In this document: one piece after another, positions 24,901 to 35,845 of the stretch
Numbering within the stretch: position 1 is the first letter of the stretch
Layout of the letters: the number at the start of each line of letters is the position of its first letter
DNA from: Welwitschia mirabilis
Lineage: Eukaryota > Gnetophyta > Gnetopsida > Welwitschiales
DNA: 64,000 nt
Assembly: GCA_051453625.1 (NCBI GenBank)
Contig: JBOZIK010000001.1
Coordinates: 250,689,439 to 250,753,438, forward strand
Direction: 5' to 3'
Made by a program: the position numbers and the translations under genes
Notes under the pieces: generated by a model
The model's input: the letters and a program-made list of their open reading frames with translations, nothing else
Databases searched by the model: none
Told to the model about the DNA's origin: nothing

Positions 24901-26950
24901 AGCAATTATGCATCTTCCCTACTTTTACATTAAAATAGTGACATTAAATTATTAAGATGAAATTATTATGGTAAAACTTTAGATAAGCAATCCATAAAAG
25001 AACAAATATAATCCTCCTATTTTTAAGGAATTTAAAAATTGTGGTCTATTTTTGCCCCATCTATAGCTAAAAAATAGTGGTTATACCTACCTTTGCATCA
25101 ATAAAAATTGTGAAGACTATAAGAAGCTTACCCTCATTTTCTTTTTCTGAAATCATAAATGACAAATGAAGTCTATTTAAAGCATCTTGTTTTATTTCAA
25201 CATAAATGATTTGAGTGTTATGATTTACCATGAAGGCCATAGCTACATGTGTAACTAATAATACTATCCTCATAAGATCCCCTTCATTCTCTTACTTCTC
25301 ATTATCTATAATAGTTATAAACCTTTCTTCTGAGATCACTTTGATGGTATCTGAAATGGAACAAAATCCCTTTATAGGTCAATCAAGGTCATGATCGCAT
25401 CATTACTAAAGACTTGATTTTCTTTTAGATTTATATCTACATTCATAATTTAAAAAAACAGACCTCATAAGCCTATAAATTCTAAGCTTCTACTGGATCC
25501 TTTTCTAGGCCCAATCTTTTAGAATCTCTCTTGAAATCCTCATTATTCTAGTTTAAACATTAGATTTTTTGGAAAAGTTGAGCTTCTTTTAATAGAGAAT
25601 AAATAATTTCTAGTTAAGGTTCAATAGAATAAAACTACCAGGGCCTCTAGAAAACTCAGATACAACCCTTATAAAGACATGTAGTCTTGGTGGGTGCAAA
25701 ATTAAGCAAATGTAAGGAAAACCATTACATCAATAATAGAATCAAAATTAAACAAAATACATATTAACAAAGTCACTAATAAGAACATAAATCTAATATT
25801 AAACATGAAAACTATGATAAAATAGGGCATTAAAGCTTCATGTTTTATACAAAGTAATAATATATCATGGAATCAACAAGGTTAAAGCATTAAATAGAGA
25901 TAGTTATTAAGGAAACATGAATGAATGTCTTTTTAGATCCTCTAAATTTTATGTGGTCTAGAATTTCAATCTATATTCATTACTTTTACATGCCCAAAGT
26001 ATAAATAAGAATTTAAAACATTGTGGATAACAACAAAACAATAATGGAATAATGAATGAGATTTTAAAGTGCATTTGTACACTTGTAGAAGACCAATATG
26101 AAAACTATGTTGCATAGCATGTACTGGAACATGGAAAGCCACATGAAAGAAGTCTAATAATTTGAAAAGTATCGAGGAAAATCATAAAAATAATTCAACA
26201 TAAATTTCCATCCAATGTGATTGAAAAATTCCTGAAGTATGGAGATCCAAAAGAGTGTTAAATGATAATTAATAAAATGCTTGGTAAATCTCATGAACAT
26301 GGGAATTTGAAGACGATGATGGAGGTTCCATTTATAAACTATGTGGTTCAAAAGATTTTTATAACATTGTAGACATGGGTAGCAAAAGCTAGAGCATGTG
26401 CCATAATAAAGGCCTAAACGGCATGTTGGATTGGCTAGGAGGTGAAAACCTTTTTCTTGAGAAATATGGCATGGTTATGTGAAAAGTCCTTTATCCTTAA
26501 TACAAACATTAGTTTCATTATATAAAGTTGGAAAGTGTAGTTGGAATTTTTTATTCCTAATTAATTTCCCAATGAAAACTCTAAATGAATACAAGACTAA
26601 CTTAATTAAGCTAAATAAACAATTTAAATGGATTTCATTACTAATATTTAGCTAAACAAATAATTTCCTCATTTATCATGACATCAAATGAAGATTTTAT
26701 GATGAAGTTTGTTATATAGAATTAAACCACACTATCTAAATAAATAGCCAACCTATTAATCCTTTTACTATTTGTTTTACTATTGTAATGTACTACCAAC
26801 TCAGTTTTTAATGCTATGTCATCCTTTTCTGGCCTTTGTAACACTTTTATCTTGAGCACTTTTATGGCCCCTATTACACCTCTATTTTAGATCCTCTTAC
26901 ATGATTTAACTAAGGGAAGTAAATAATGGCTTTAATTTATGACCCAGTAA
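18986..26950. other. CACTA 1 interior without recognised genes
   Basis: Almost 8 kb of AT-rich sequence. Open stretches of 64-117 codons occur at 19378-19731 (minus), 23096-23299 (plus), 24590-24784 (minus), 25067-25273 (minus) and 26154-26351 (minus). None shows TNP2, TnpA, MULE or other domain motifs that I can recognise. A transposase may once have been here, but I cannot support one. Confidence 0.5.
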
Positions 26951-27203
26951 AATAAAGACTTCACTTCAATATGGATCATTCTTTATGGTAAGCCAAAGGA
27001 AGTTTAAGATCTTCAGTTCAACTTAGTATCTATATCATTGATTAAACCAAGTTCTCAAGGATATCAATAAATTCATGAATGAGTAAGATCTACTACTAAG
27101 GGTCCATCATAATAATTTCATTGGGCTTGTTGGGTTTTTCTTTGATCAAGACGAGTAAATGCTAGTATATGAATACATTTCTAATGGAACACTTACTAAA
27201 TCT

Positions 27204-27289
27204 GTATAAGATCTAATCTTAGTTACAGATATGTAATTCCTTTTCATTTATTTTTTTAATGTTATTACATCTAATAGTATCATCTATAG
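27204..27289 (+). other. Retained intron 1 of the kinase fragment
   Basis: An 86 bp interval that begins GTATAAG, ends CATCTATAG and interrupts the kinase reading between the NGTL block and the RLHIALD block. It is AT-rich with a pyrimidine-rich middle, as plant introns are. Confidence 0.7.
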
Positions 27290-27527
27290 GAAAGAGAGCT
27301 CTTCAGTTGAGTTTGGCCAAAAGACTTCACATAGCATTGGATTTAATGAAAGGAACTGCATATTTTCATAAAAATGAAAACACATCTATAATTCATAGAT
27401 ACATTAAAATGACAACATCCTACTAGACAATAATCTTATTGCCAAGGTTTCAGATTTTGGGCTCTCTAACCTCTTTTACAATGAGGATCAAAAAAGCTAC
27501 ATTATAACCCAAGTCAAAGGAATAATG

Positions 27528-27667
27528 GTAAATTCTTCGTCATCTGCACTCTATTCTTGGAACCAGTTATACAACTTCTTTCATAATAATTTATTTAATA
27601 AGCATTTATAACACATTCTTAAGCTTGGATTAAACATTGATATTTGTTAGTTTAATGTTCTAAATAG
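27528..27667 (+). other. Retained intron 2 of the kinase fragment
   Basis: A 140 bp interval that begins GTAAATTC, ends AATAG and separates TQVKGIM from GYLDLEYY, two segments that are contiguous in kinase proteins. Its presence shows that the fragment derives from genomic DNA rather than from spliced mRNA. Confidence 0.78.
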
Positions 27668-28039
27668 GGTTATCTTGACCTAGAGTATTATCTAACATAG
27701 AAACCCACTAAAAAGAGTGACATTTATAGTTTTGAAATAGTAATGCTAGAGCTTATCACTACTTAGCACCTGATCTAAGATGGAAGGCACATAGTCTGAG
27801 TGATAAGGGAATTCATAGAAGGTGAAATAACTCACTTCAGAGAATATATTATAGATCTAGTGCTTAAAAACCTTTCAAAATATTCACACAATTTACAAGA
27901 ACTCAAGAGGTTTTTTAATTTGGCATTGAGATGTGTAGAAGATGAGGACTATGGAAGACCCTCAATGAGGACTATCATGAAGGAACTCAAAGAAATTTTG
28001 AAGAACATTAATGGAATTTTTTAGCCAAAATCAAGGAAT

Positions 28040-28295
28040 CAAAGATATTTTTTCATTTAAATGCCTCAAAATACCTTTTAAGGTAATTTTTAATTAAAAT
28101 GCCTTAAAATAACTTTTAAGGTATTTTTTATTAAAATGACTCAAAAGACTTTCTAATCATTTTTATTAAAATTCCTTAGAAACATCTTGAAATCCTATAT
28201 GATTTTAAGGTAAGGATTTTTGAGTAATTTTTTTAAGAAATGTCTTAAAATATTTTAAGGCACCTTTTAAAGACTTTTAAATATTTTTAAAAACA
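28040..28295 (-). repeat. CACTA 1 right subterminal repeats
   Basis: Repeated TTTTAAGGTAxTTTTxATTAAAATG units, then CCTTAAAA units closer to the end. They begin about 15-20 bases after the kinase stop codon and run to the right terminal repeat. Confidence 0.87.
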
Positions 28296-28322
28296 CCTTA
28301 AAAGCCTATATTTCAAGTAGTG
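28296..28322 (-). repeat. CACTA 1 right terminal inverted repeat
   Basis: Ends TTTCAAGTAGTG on the plus strand, which is CACTACTTGAAA on the minus strand. It pairs with 18669-18695. Confidence 0.93.
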
Positions 28323-29892
28323 TACAAATCTTATGTTGTGACTAGTTTTTCAGAAGAACTGGTTAATGCATGGGCATATATTTCTTGATTGTAACATTTC
28401 TATTAGAAAAGTTGTAATCCATTTTTAAGCCATGTATATTTACACCATTTACTTTAACTTCTTCTCATCATATTCTTGCTTCATAATTCTTTGACATTGG
28501 GATTCTTAAACAATCATGACACTAGAAGGTTATTGACTCTTTTTATTCATTATTTAAGTATCTAGCCATTAGCAATGAAGGTTTATTATTCTATTTCTAC
28601 TTTTTTTAAAATTTGATTTTCTCTCTATCTATTACTATTTTTTCTATCAATGAAAATAATATATACTTCATCTGATCTCATACCTTTCTTATATTTCTAT
28701 TTGATGCATTATTTGATCATATAACCTTAATCATCTATGCATAATAAAAGTGGAACAAAATAAACCCCCTAGTTATACTTACCTAGCATAATAATGTTAT
28801 TTTCATGTTGTCATTCCTCATAATAATGTGGTCTTATAATAAAATAGTAATATCAATCATAAAAAGAACTCATAAAATATTGTCACAACTTATGTGAAAG
28901 ATAACTAAGATAAAGAATAAAGTTACATTTCATAGACTACATTGCGTACTTATTATTCTAGTTTCATGTATTACACATTAGCATTTATTTTCATGAGGTT
29001 TCCCTATATATAAATCATAAGATTTAATATGTTTTTAATTCTCTTATTATATACTTAATATAATAAGTCTTGAATGTCTCTATTTATCATCCTATTGATA
29101 CACTCATTTCATGTTAAAATTCGAACTTTCAACTAGTGTATCCTTCATATTTGTTATGATTATTTAATTATTAAATGTTTTTCTCTTCAAAACAATATTT
29201 CTATTTTTCTAATGAATTGTTTTTTCCTTTTTTGCAAGTGATAAAGCTTTTCATTAAATTTGAATTCAAGTACCATAACAAGTAACCAACATTCTTTTAT
29301 CACCTTATATTATCGTTTATATGAAATATTTTAGTAAACATAAAGTTATTCTCAACTTCATCCTTGGTTCTTATCCCAAATATAAGACTAATTTTAAGTC
29401 TTATTATCAATAAGTTAATCACCATAAGCCCTCATTACTAATCTACTTTTATAACGATAACTAGATTGTTTTTGGTTAATACTTTATTTTTGCTAATTAT
29501 TATTTACTACTCTGACTCGTAAGTATGAATTTTATACTATCAAGAATAATTATAGCTTTCTTTATGAGATAATTTTAATTATATATTTAAAACTAATGAG
29601 CTATAATACCATTTTGAAATTAGTTAAGTGCTAATTCATTTATTTAAATTTGATGGAACTAAATAAAATGAAAAAATAACTTTGAATAAATTAATAATGA
29701 TAATAATTTATAGTATCAAAATACATAATATTATTCTATAACATTGAAGTTATTAAAATAAATGGATATTTGGGTAATTATTAAATTTAAAAATCTTTTA
29801 TTTTTAGAAAAATCATATTTTACACACATTTCATAGTATGAACTTATAATGTCTTATTTCCATTAAATAAATTAGTTCAATAATAGATAGAA

Positions 29893-29929
29893 TTTTATGT
29901 AAGACATGTTAAGCTTGTCCTACATAAGA
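29893..29929. repeat. Near-perfect palindrome, 17 bp arms
   Basis: ATTTTATGTAAGACATG and CTTGTCCTACATAAGAT are inverted copies with three mismatches and almost no loop. It could be the fused remnant of a small inverted-repeat element or a cruciform-forming site. Confidence 0.8.
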
Positions 29930-31118
29930 TAGTTACTATTAGCATTACAAATATGATTTTTCCCTATATGATGTATTAATATTATTTGTTTTAGTATTCA
30001 ATATCTTTCCCACGACTTTAAAAAATTGAAAACTAAATACTAAATAAACAAAAATAAATATAATTATCATAAGAGTAAAGAAAATCAAGAAAACAATAAT
30101 ATGTAAAATTTCAACCTTAGTTAGTGGATATGATTTGCAAAAAAAAAGCATCTTAACTAGTGAATATGATAACTAAATAATTAATTAATATGTAATTAAT
30201 TAAATAATTAGTAAATGATATGAAAAAATAAAATTCATATGAGTAATATTAGAATCTTTAGAAAAATATAATATAAAATGGCTATGAAAATGGTCAAAGT
30301 AATATGACATAGAGAAGATAACGAAGTTTTAAAAAGTTGGATAAAACAAGGGAAACAAAGGTTACATAAGAAAAAAAATGAAGATACAATTTTAAAAAGA
30401 ATAAGCTTGTCAAAAATTGTTTTTCCTAAATTTTTAGTATTTTTAAATCTTTTCTTTAATACACTTGAAAATTTTCAAACTTCTATGTGAAATCATAAGA
30501 GATATGAAAGTGATATTTCTTATAAGAGATATACTATTTTAAAATTTTTATTAATAGTTGAAATTTAAAAGCATAAAATATCTCCTCTTCTTAAAGCCTA
30601 TGTCTAAGGTGGTAAATAAATGAAAATATCTTATGTAAGGTTATTTATAAAGGTTATTTAATAACATAGGAACTATTCTTATTATGCTATGAAATGTAAT
30701 ATTTCTTATTAATAATATATTATAAATAAAACATTGTTATTAATCTAAGGCTGTGGCAATTATTGGTCTATTCAATTTTAGTTTCTTGAACTCTATAGAT
30801 ATAACTGTTTAATCTTGGATAACCATAAGTATATAAATTGTTCTTCCAAATGAAGTGTAATGTAACAGGTTACAGATTATTTTTACAATAGGTCATGCAT
30901 CATTACCCAAATTTTCATTATTAAGATATAGGGATGTACTTTTATATCAATAAAAATTCTTAGAAAATCATTTATTATCTTAACCTAGTCTACACATTAT
31001 TTCTAAATTGATATATGCTTTTCTAGTAAGTTGATTTTTACTATAAGGCATAATTGTCCCTTATAAAAAAAACTTCTAGGTCATTTTTTTACTCTCTTAT
31101 TAATTATATTTTATATTA

Positions 31119-31121
<3 letters not shown>

Positions 31122-31151
<30 letters not shown>
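31122..31151. repeat. (TA)n microsatellite
   Basis: About fifteen uninterrupted AT dinucleotides. It encodes an Ile-Tyr run in a chance frame. Confidence 0.95.
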
Positions 31152-31154
<3 letters not shown>

Positions 31155-31245
31155 TCTCATAATAATATTAACAATATTTTATAAGAGATATAAACATATG
31201 CATATATGTAATCTCACCAAAATTTTATTTCTATAAATTCTCTCT

Positions 31246-31450
31246 ATGGTCGCATTGGTAGGAACAGACTTCCACATGTTACACAAAGCATGACAAATGA
31301 AGTAGTTTACATTTGCATACATTCAATAATAATTATTATGAAGATATTCATTTTAATAATAGTACATATTTTTATGTCATAATTGATCTTTGTAATTGCA
31401 GTGATAGGTATGGATTCCAACATAGCACATAGGGTGTGACTAATGATGAT
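31246..31450 (+). repeat. Two related ~50 bp segments of unknown origin
   Basis: The segments near 31248-31302 and 31397-31450 are about two-thirds identical. Both can be read on the plus strand as a similar peptide (VALVGTDFHMLHKA and IAVIGMDSNIAHRV), each followed by TGA at the same position. The second is preceded by TTGTAATTGCAG, which resembles an intron acceptor. I do not recognise the family. They may be decayed exons or repeat units. Confidence 0.4.
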
Positions 31451-31964
31451 GACTTTATGATGTGAGATTTCTACTATCAAATTTTATGATATTATTTGTT
31501 ATTCTAACATAATTCAAAATCTCTTTCTTAGGTTATGGTTTCTACACCTCTAAGATAGACCATTAGTTGACTACATTGCATCTTTATTTATTTACTTACC
31601 CTTTTCTCTCTTTGTAGTTGAGCCTCTTTTGGTGTATGATGTGGTTAATATTGATATTGATTTTCTCATACCAAGGTTAGGAATTTTCATGAAATTTTAA
31701 GGCCACACTATAATGTAATCATGAAGACATAATTACTCTGCCAAAACAATTTCTTTTTTAAGTATAAGATTATGAATGGTATAAAAGTTAATGAAGAATA
31801 CTAGTTAAAATGTTAAATGTAATCCTAATGTTTTTTTAATTATTATAGTTTTTACACCTTACCTTTTTATTTATGTTAATGCAAAATAACTACTAATGAT
31901 TTTTTTACATTTATAATTATTACAATAAGATACAAAAATAATAATTAAGTTAAAATTTTAATAA

Positions 31965-32616
31965 NNNNNNNNNNNNNNNNNNNNNNNNNNNNNNNNNNNN
32001 NNNNNNNNNNNNNNNNNNNNNNNNNNNNNNNNNNNNNNNNNNNNNNNNNNNNNNNNNNNNNNNNNNNNNNNNNNNNNNNNNNNNNNNNNNNNNNNNNNNN
32101 NNNNNNNNNNNNNNNNNNNNNNNNNNNNNNNNNNNNNNNNNNNNNNNNNNNNNNNNNNNNNNNNNNNNNNNNNNNNNNNNNNNNNNNNNNNNNNNNNNNN
32201 NNNNNNNNNNNNNNNNNNNNNNNNNNNNNNNNNNNNNNNNNNNNNNNNNNNNNNNNNNNNNNNNNNNNNNNNNNNNNNNNNNNNNNNNNNNNNNNNNNNN
32301 NNNNNNNNNNNNNNNNNNNNNNNNNNNNNNNNNNNNNNNNNNNNNNNNNNNNNNNNNNNNNNNNNNNNNNNNNNNNNNNNNNNNNNNNNNNNNNNNNNNN
32401 NNNNNNNNNNNNNNNNNNNNNNNNNNNNNNNNNNNNNNNNNNNNNNNNNNNNNNNNNNNNNNNNNNNNNNNNNNNNNNNNNNNNNNNNNNNNNNNNNNNN
32501 NNNNNNNNNNNNNNNNNNNNNNNNNNNNNNNNNNNNNNNNNNNNNNNNNNNNNNNNNNNNNNNNNNNNNNNNNNNNNNNNNNNNNNNNNNNNNNNNNNNN
32601 NNNNNNNNNNNNNNNN
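31965..32616. other. Assembly gap (652 N)
   Basis: Unresolved sequence in extreme AT-rich DNA. Confidence 0.99.
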
Positions 32617-34488
32617 TAACTGTGTAATAGTGCTTTTTTTAAAATCTTGTTACTTCCCTAAGAATTAAATGTAATTGTTGCAATTGCATTTTTTTCTATT
32701 AATTCATCTAAGAAAAATTTAAAATCTATGTATTTATATGGGTTTTATCAAGTTGTAAATTATATAAATTTATGTATTACTTATATTTTCACTTTGGAAA
32801 TCATTATAATCATATACTAAACATAAATTTCTTTATTATTTTTATTTTTTAATGAATTTTAACTTCTTAATACTTGATTATATTATAAAAAACTAGAATT
32901 TATACATAATAATAATAAAATAAATAAAGGATGAAAAAGAATAAAAACAAAATCTATAAGATACATACATTTACATAGAGAAACCCTTAAGAAAACATCC
33001 ATAAAAAAGAAGAGTTCTATTATTAGTTATGGAAATAAAACTTTAAATATTTTAAAATTTTTAAAAAGACACTGCTTTAAATAAGATTATAATTATAATC
33101 TAAGTCAATTCCAAAACATTTAAATCTCACTCAGCATTAACTCACAATTTACTTTTTAAGTACGATATATAAATAGAATAATAGAATAATGTTAATATAA
33201 TATTTGGCTTCTAATCTTAATAATTATTCACTTAAAGCAAATATACCTTCTTTATTCATGTGAAGAAAGATGTCATCTAGTACTATATGACATCTTGTGA
33301 TCATAGTATATTCCACATAATAACCACTAGTAGGACTAAAGCATTCATCTCCAAACTTATTAACTAGATCAAATTATCAAAGAGGAGATTCATTGAAATC
33401 ATAAAAATAAAATCTCTTTATCAAATAATTCCTTTAAATACAAAATCTAGAACCTTTAATAATCCTTTAGCATATTAACTCCTATACTAAACTATGGGAA
33501 TAAATATGATACAATATTAATTTTATTTTTTTAAAAATCTAATATGGGTAGTTTTTATGAACTTCTACATTAGCATGTAATTTAGTTTTTCCTTACTAAA
33601 ATAGTAACAAACTAAATACTATAACTTTGTATGACTTCCATTAGAAATGTGCCCCACTATAAGGAGAAGCCATCATGATTCAACTTAAAAAGCATCAAAG
33701 AACAATGACATCATTCTTTCTACTAATCATATAGACTTATTTTGAAGGTTAAACCTTGGTTAACTAAAAAGTATCATGTGTAGGCTCTAGAAAGTTACAT
33801 CTCCTTTCATGTTTAATTTCTAACAAGTCTATTGTTGCTTATTTTTCTCCTTAATGTTTCCACTTGTATATATGACATTAGTTCAAAATGAATGTTTAAG
33901 AGTCTATAACTAAAAATATATTAATATTAATTACCACCATTCTGTGATTGATATTTTCTAATAAGGTACTGAACAAGATTAAAAGGTATTTATTACTTAA
34001 AATCTTATAACTTACTACTTCTAGATACACTATTAAAACATTAAATTACACTAGCAAATTTTTTAGCTTTTTTAAATCTTAAATATTTATGAAGACATTT
34101 GTGAAAATAAATCTTATTACATGCATTTATTACTTCAAAGCATTCAATCATCTTATTTAATAGTCCTTTTTTTCGGTCTATTCTTATTAGTGAATATTAA
34201 ACTAATAATGCATTTCTCAACTAATCCAAATATTATTTAATGTAGCATTAACCTTCTATCATTGAAAATAAATGAATAATTACTATAAAAAATAATATTT
34301 TACCTTTTGTTCATTACTTAGTTATGATTTTTATATTTGATATACAATAAGTACTCTTGTCAAACTTTTTAATAGCAGTTATACTATTATTCATAACTTA
34401 TGTTAAATCAAGAACCTATAAAAAATAAAAAAATTAACTAATCCTTTAATAAAAGCCTTAAATCCTCTACATTCACCTATACATTTAT
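32617..34488. other. AT-rich spacer left of element B
   Basis: No gene or transposon feature recognised. It includes an 18 bp perfect AT palindrome at 33084-33101 (AGATTATAATTATAATCT), which is weak evidence in DNA this AT-rich. Confidence 0.5.
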
Positions 34489-35561
34489 TGTGGTGTGTAT
34501 TTGTGCAAGTGTTATACTCGAAAAGATCCTGTCACTTATAATCAAAATAGATATCTTACATAATACATCACACTAGTATAATTGAAAGTTAACCCAAATG
34601 TTGTGTTCTCATTGAAAACTATGAGATAAGACTTGGATTGCTTTGCAAAAGAAAATGGGAATCAAAGATAAAGAACAGTGTAGAAAATAATGCAAATGCA
34701 AGATGCAACCTAATCTAATATGCCATGCAAAATGATCCTAATACTACTTGCCTTCAACATTGACAAAGGTTGCTCGTGATGATCTATATCACGTAAGAAA
34801 TTGTTGTCACCAGATCAAGGGAAACATAAACTATAAGGATCATCTAAAAAACTAATATTCAATAAAGAAAATAGGATTTATATTAAAGAGTAACAACCAT
34901 CTGAGTTATAAAACAATCGAGCCTCAATACAAGATACATAGCCCTCCACCAAGGGAACGTCTTTCTGCAATACTCAAAGATGAATCTTCTGACCTTTAAT
35001 CTCCTGTCATGAGAATTTCTAATGTAATGAATATGGCAAGGAGATTCAAAGGGGTGATTATTTATAAAACTTGCAGCGTAAAACAACAAACAAAAGGCAT
35101 AGTAAGATGTGCTCTTTTACATAAATGAAACAGACAAAATGGTGAAGGGGTCGCTGTCAGAGTTACACGTCAATGTCATCTTGACTGTCATCCAAATAAC
35201 AGGGTGGACAATAGTTCATTTCAAAAGATAACTCAGCATGATGACTTAGTAGTGATTTCTCTATCCATGTTGGCATCTAATAGTATCATCATCCTACCTA
35301 TCATGGGGACAACATAGGGGTCGACGTTCTTCTCAATCATTTAATTAAAGAAAAATTTAGCATATTTATCAGTAATCCTTCTTCAAACATCTATGTATCA
35401 TAATGTGGCTTTAATACATCAAATTTGGGTAATAATTACATATTTTTAAGATTTTCTATCATTTCTCCAAAATCCTTGTAATTGTACTTAAAACCTGTAC
35501 AAATGTCTTATAAAACAACTTATAAAACCCCATTAAATAACCACAAATTAGCAGCACAACA
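34489..35561 (-). repeat. Element B 3' LTR (left)
   Basis: It aligns end to end with 41357-42428. Shared blocks include GGTGTGTATTT at the start, GGGAATCAAAGATAAAGAAC, AAGAAAATAGGATTTATAT, CATAGCCCTCCACCAAGGGA and TAATACATCAAATTTGGGTA. The right border ends GCACAACA, giving TGTTGTGC at the LTR start on the minus strand. Confidence 0.93.
35061..35068 (-). promoter_or_regulatory. Candidate TATA box in element B 3' LTR
   Basis: TTTATAAA, located mid-LTR on the minus strand, is conserved in the other LTR (41924-41932). This is where LTR promoters place the TATA box that starts genomic RNA. Confidence 0.5.
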
Positions 35562-35578
35562 TATCCTCCCATTTAGGC
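35562..35578 (-). promoter_or_regulatory. Element B polypurine tract
   Basis: Immediately inside the 3' LTR the minus strand reads AAATGGGAGGATA before TGTTGTGC. This is the expected place and composition for the plus-strand primer of reverse transcription. Confidence 0.65.
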
Positions 35579-35835
35579 TTTGTCAGTTCCTTAAAAAAAC
35601 TAGGTGAAAAATCATAATTACAAGCCAATTTCTTTTTTAAAAGATAAATCTAGAATTATAAAATAGTTCATAAAATACATCACATAGATAAATAACAGAT
35701 AATGCATAATCTGTATGAAAATTTTGAAAATTTTATCTCATGAAAGATCTGAATTAAGTTTAAATTTTTTTTGAAAATAAGGCCCCACCCTTCCATTTCC
35801 CCCCAAAAAAGAAAAAGCAATACATCCCGTATTAG

Positions 35836-35845
35836 NNNNNNNNNN
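35836..35845. other. Assembly gap (10 N)
   Basis: Short unresolved stretch within element B. Confidence 0.99.

Larger units (their letters stand above)
26955..28024 (+). pseudogene. Receptor-like kinase gene fragment (LRR-VIII-1-like kinase domain) captured in CACTA 1
   Basis: A broken host gene fragment covering much of a Ser/Thr kinase domain, with at least three exons. Exon 1 (about 26955-27203) has LRVHHNNFIGLVGFFF and MLVYEYISNGTL. Exon 2 (27290-27527) has RLHIALDLMKGTAYFH, IIHRYIK where the HRD loop lies, ILLDNNLIAKVSDFGL with an intact DFG, and TQVKGIM. Exon 3 (27668-28024) has GYLDLEYY, KKSDIYSFEIVMLELIT and the C-terminal lobe LALRCVEDEDYGRPSM. Introns of 86 and 140 bp have GT and AG ends. 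The pattern fits plant LRR receptor kinases of the VIII-1 group (HPCA1 and relatives). The extracellular part and membrane segment are absent. HRD reads HRY, one base is lost before ILLDNN, and in-frame stops interrupt exons 1 and 3, so it is non-functional. Confidence 0.85.
18669..28322. mobile_element. CACTA 1: En/Spm-type DNA transposon carrying a kinase fragment
   Basis: A 9.65 kb element bounded by inverted termini. The left end reads CACTACTAGAAATATTGGC and the right end, on the other strand, CACTACTTGAAATATAGGC, agreeing at 24 of 27 positions. Both ends are followed by dense subterminal TTAAGG/CCTTAA repeats, the layout that CACTA transposases recognise. Flanking triplets are TAA and TAC, a near match to the 3 bp target duplication of this superfamily. 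I found no TNP2-like or TnpA-like transposase in the roughly 8 kb interior, so the element appears non-autonomous or too decayed to read. Just inside the right end it contains part of a receptor kinase gene, making it a Pack-CACTA-like capture. A second copy of the same left end occurs at 63158. Confidence 0.9.
28323..31964. other. AT-rich DNA right of CACTA 1
   Basis: Mostly unclassified. It contains a near-palindrome at 29893-29929, a (TA)n tract at 31122-31151 and a pair of related ~50 bp segments near 31246 and 31397. A 68-residue hydrophobic reverse-strand frame at 29945-30151 lies in extreme AT-rich DNA and is probably chance. Confidence 0.45.

Noticed and set aside
33084-33101. An 18 bp perfect palindrome as a regulatory site
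   Set aside because: It is almost purely A and T, and such palindromes are expected by chance at this composition.
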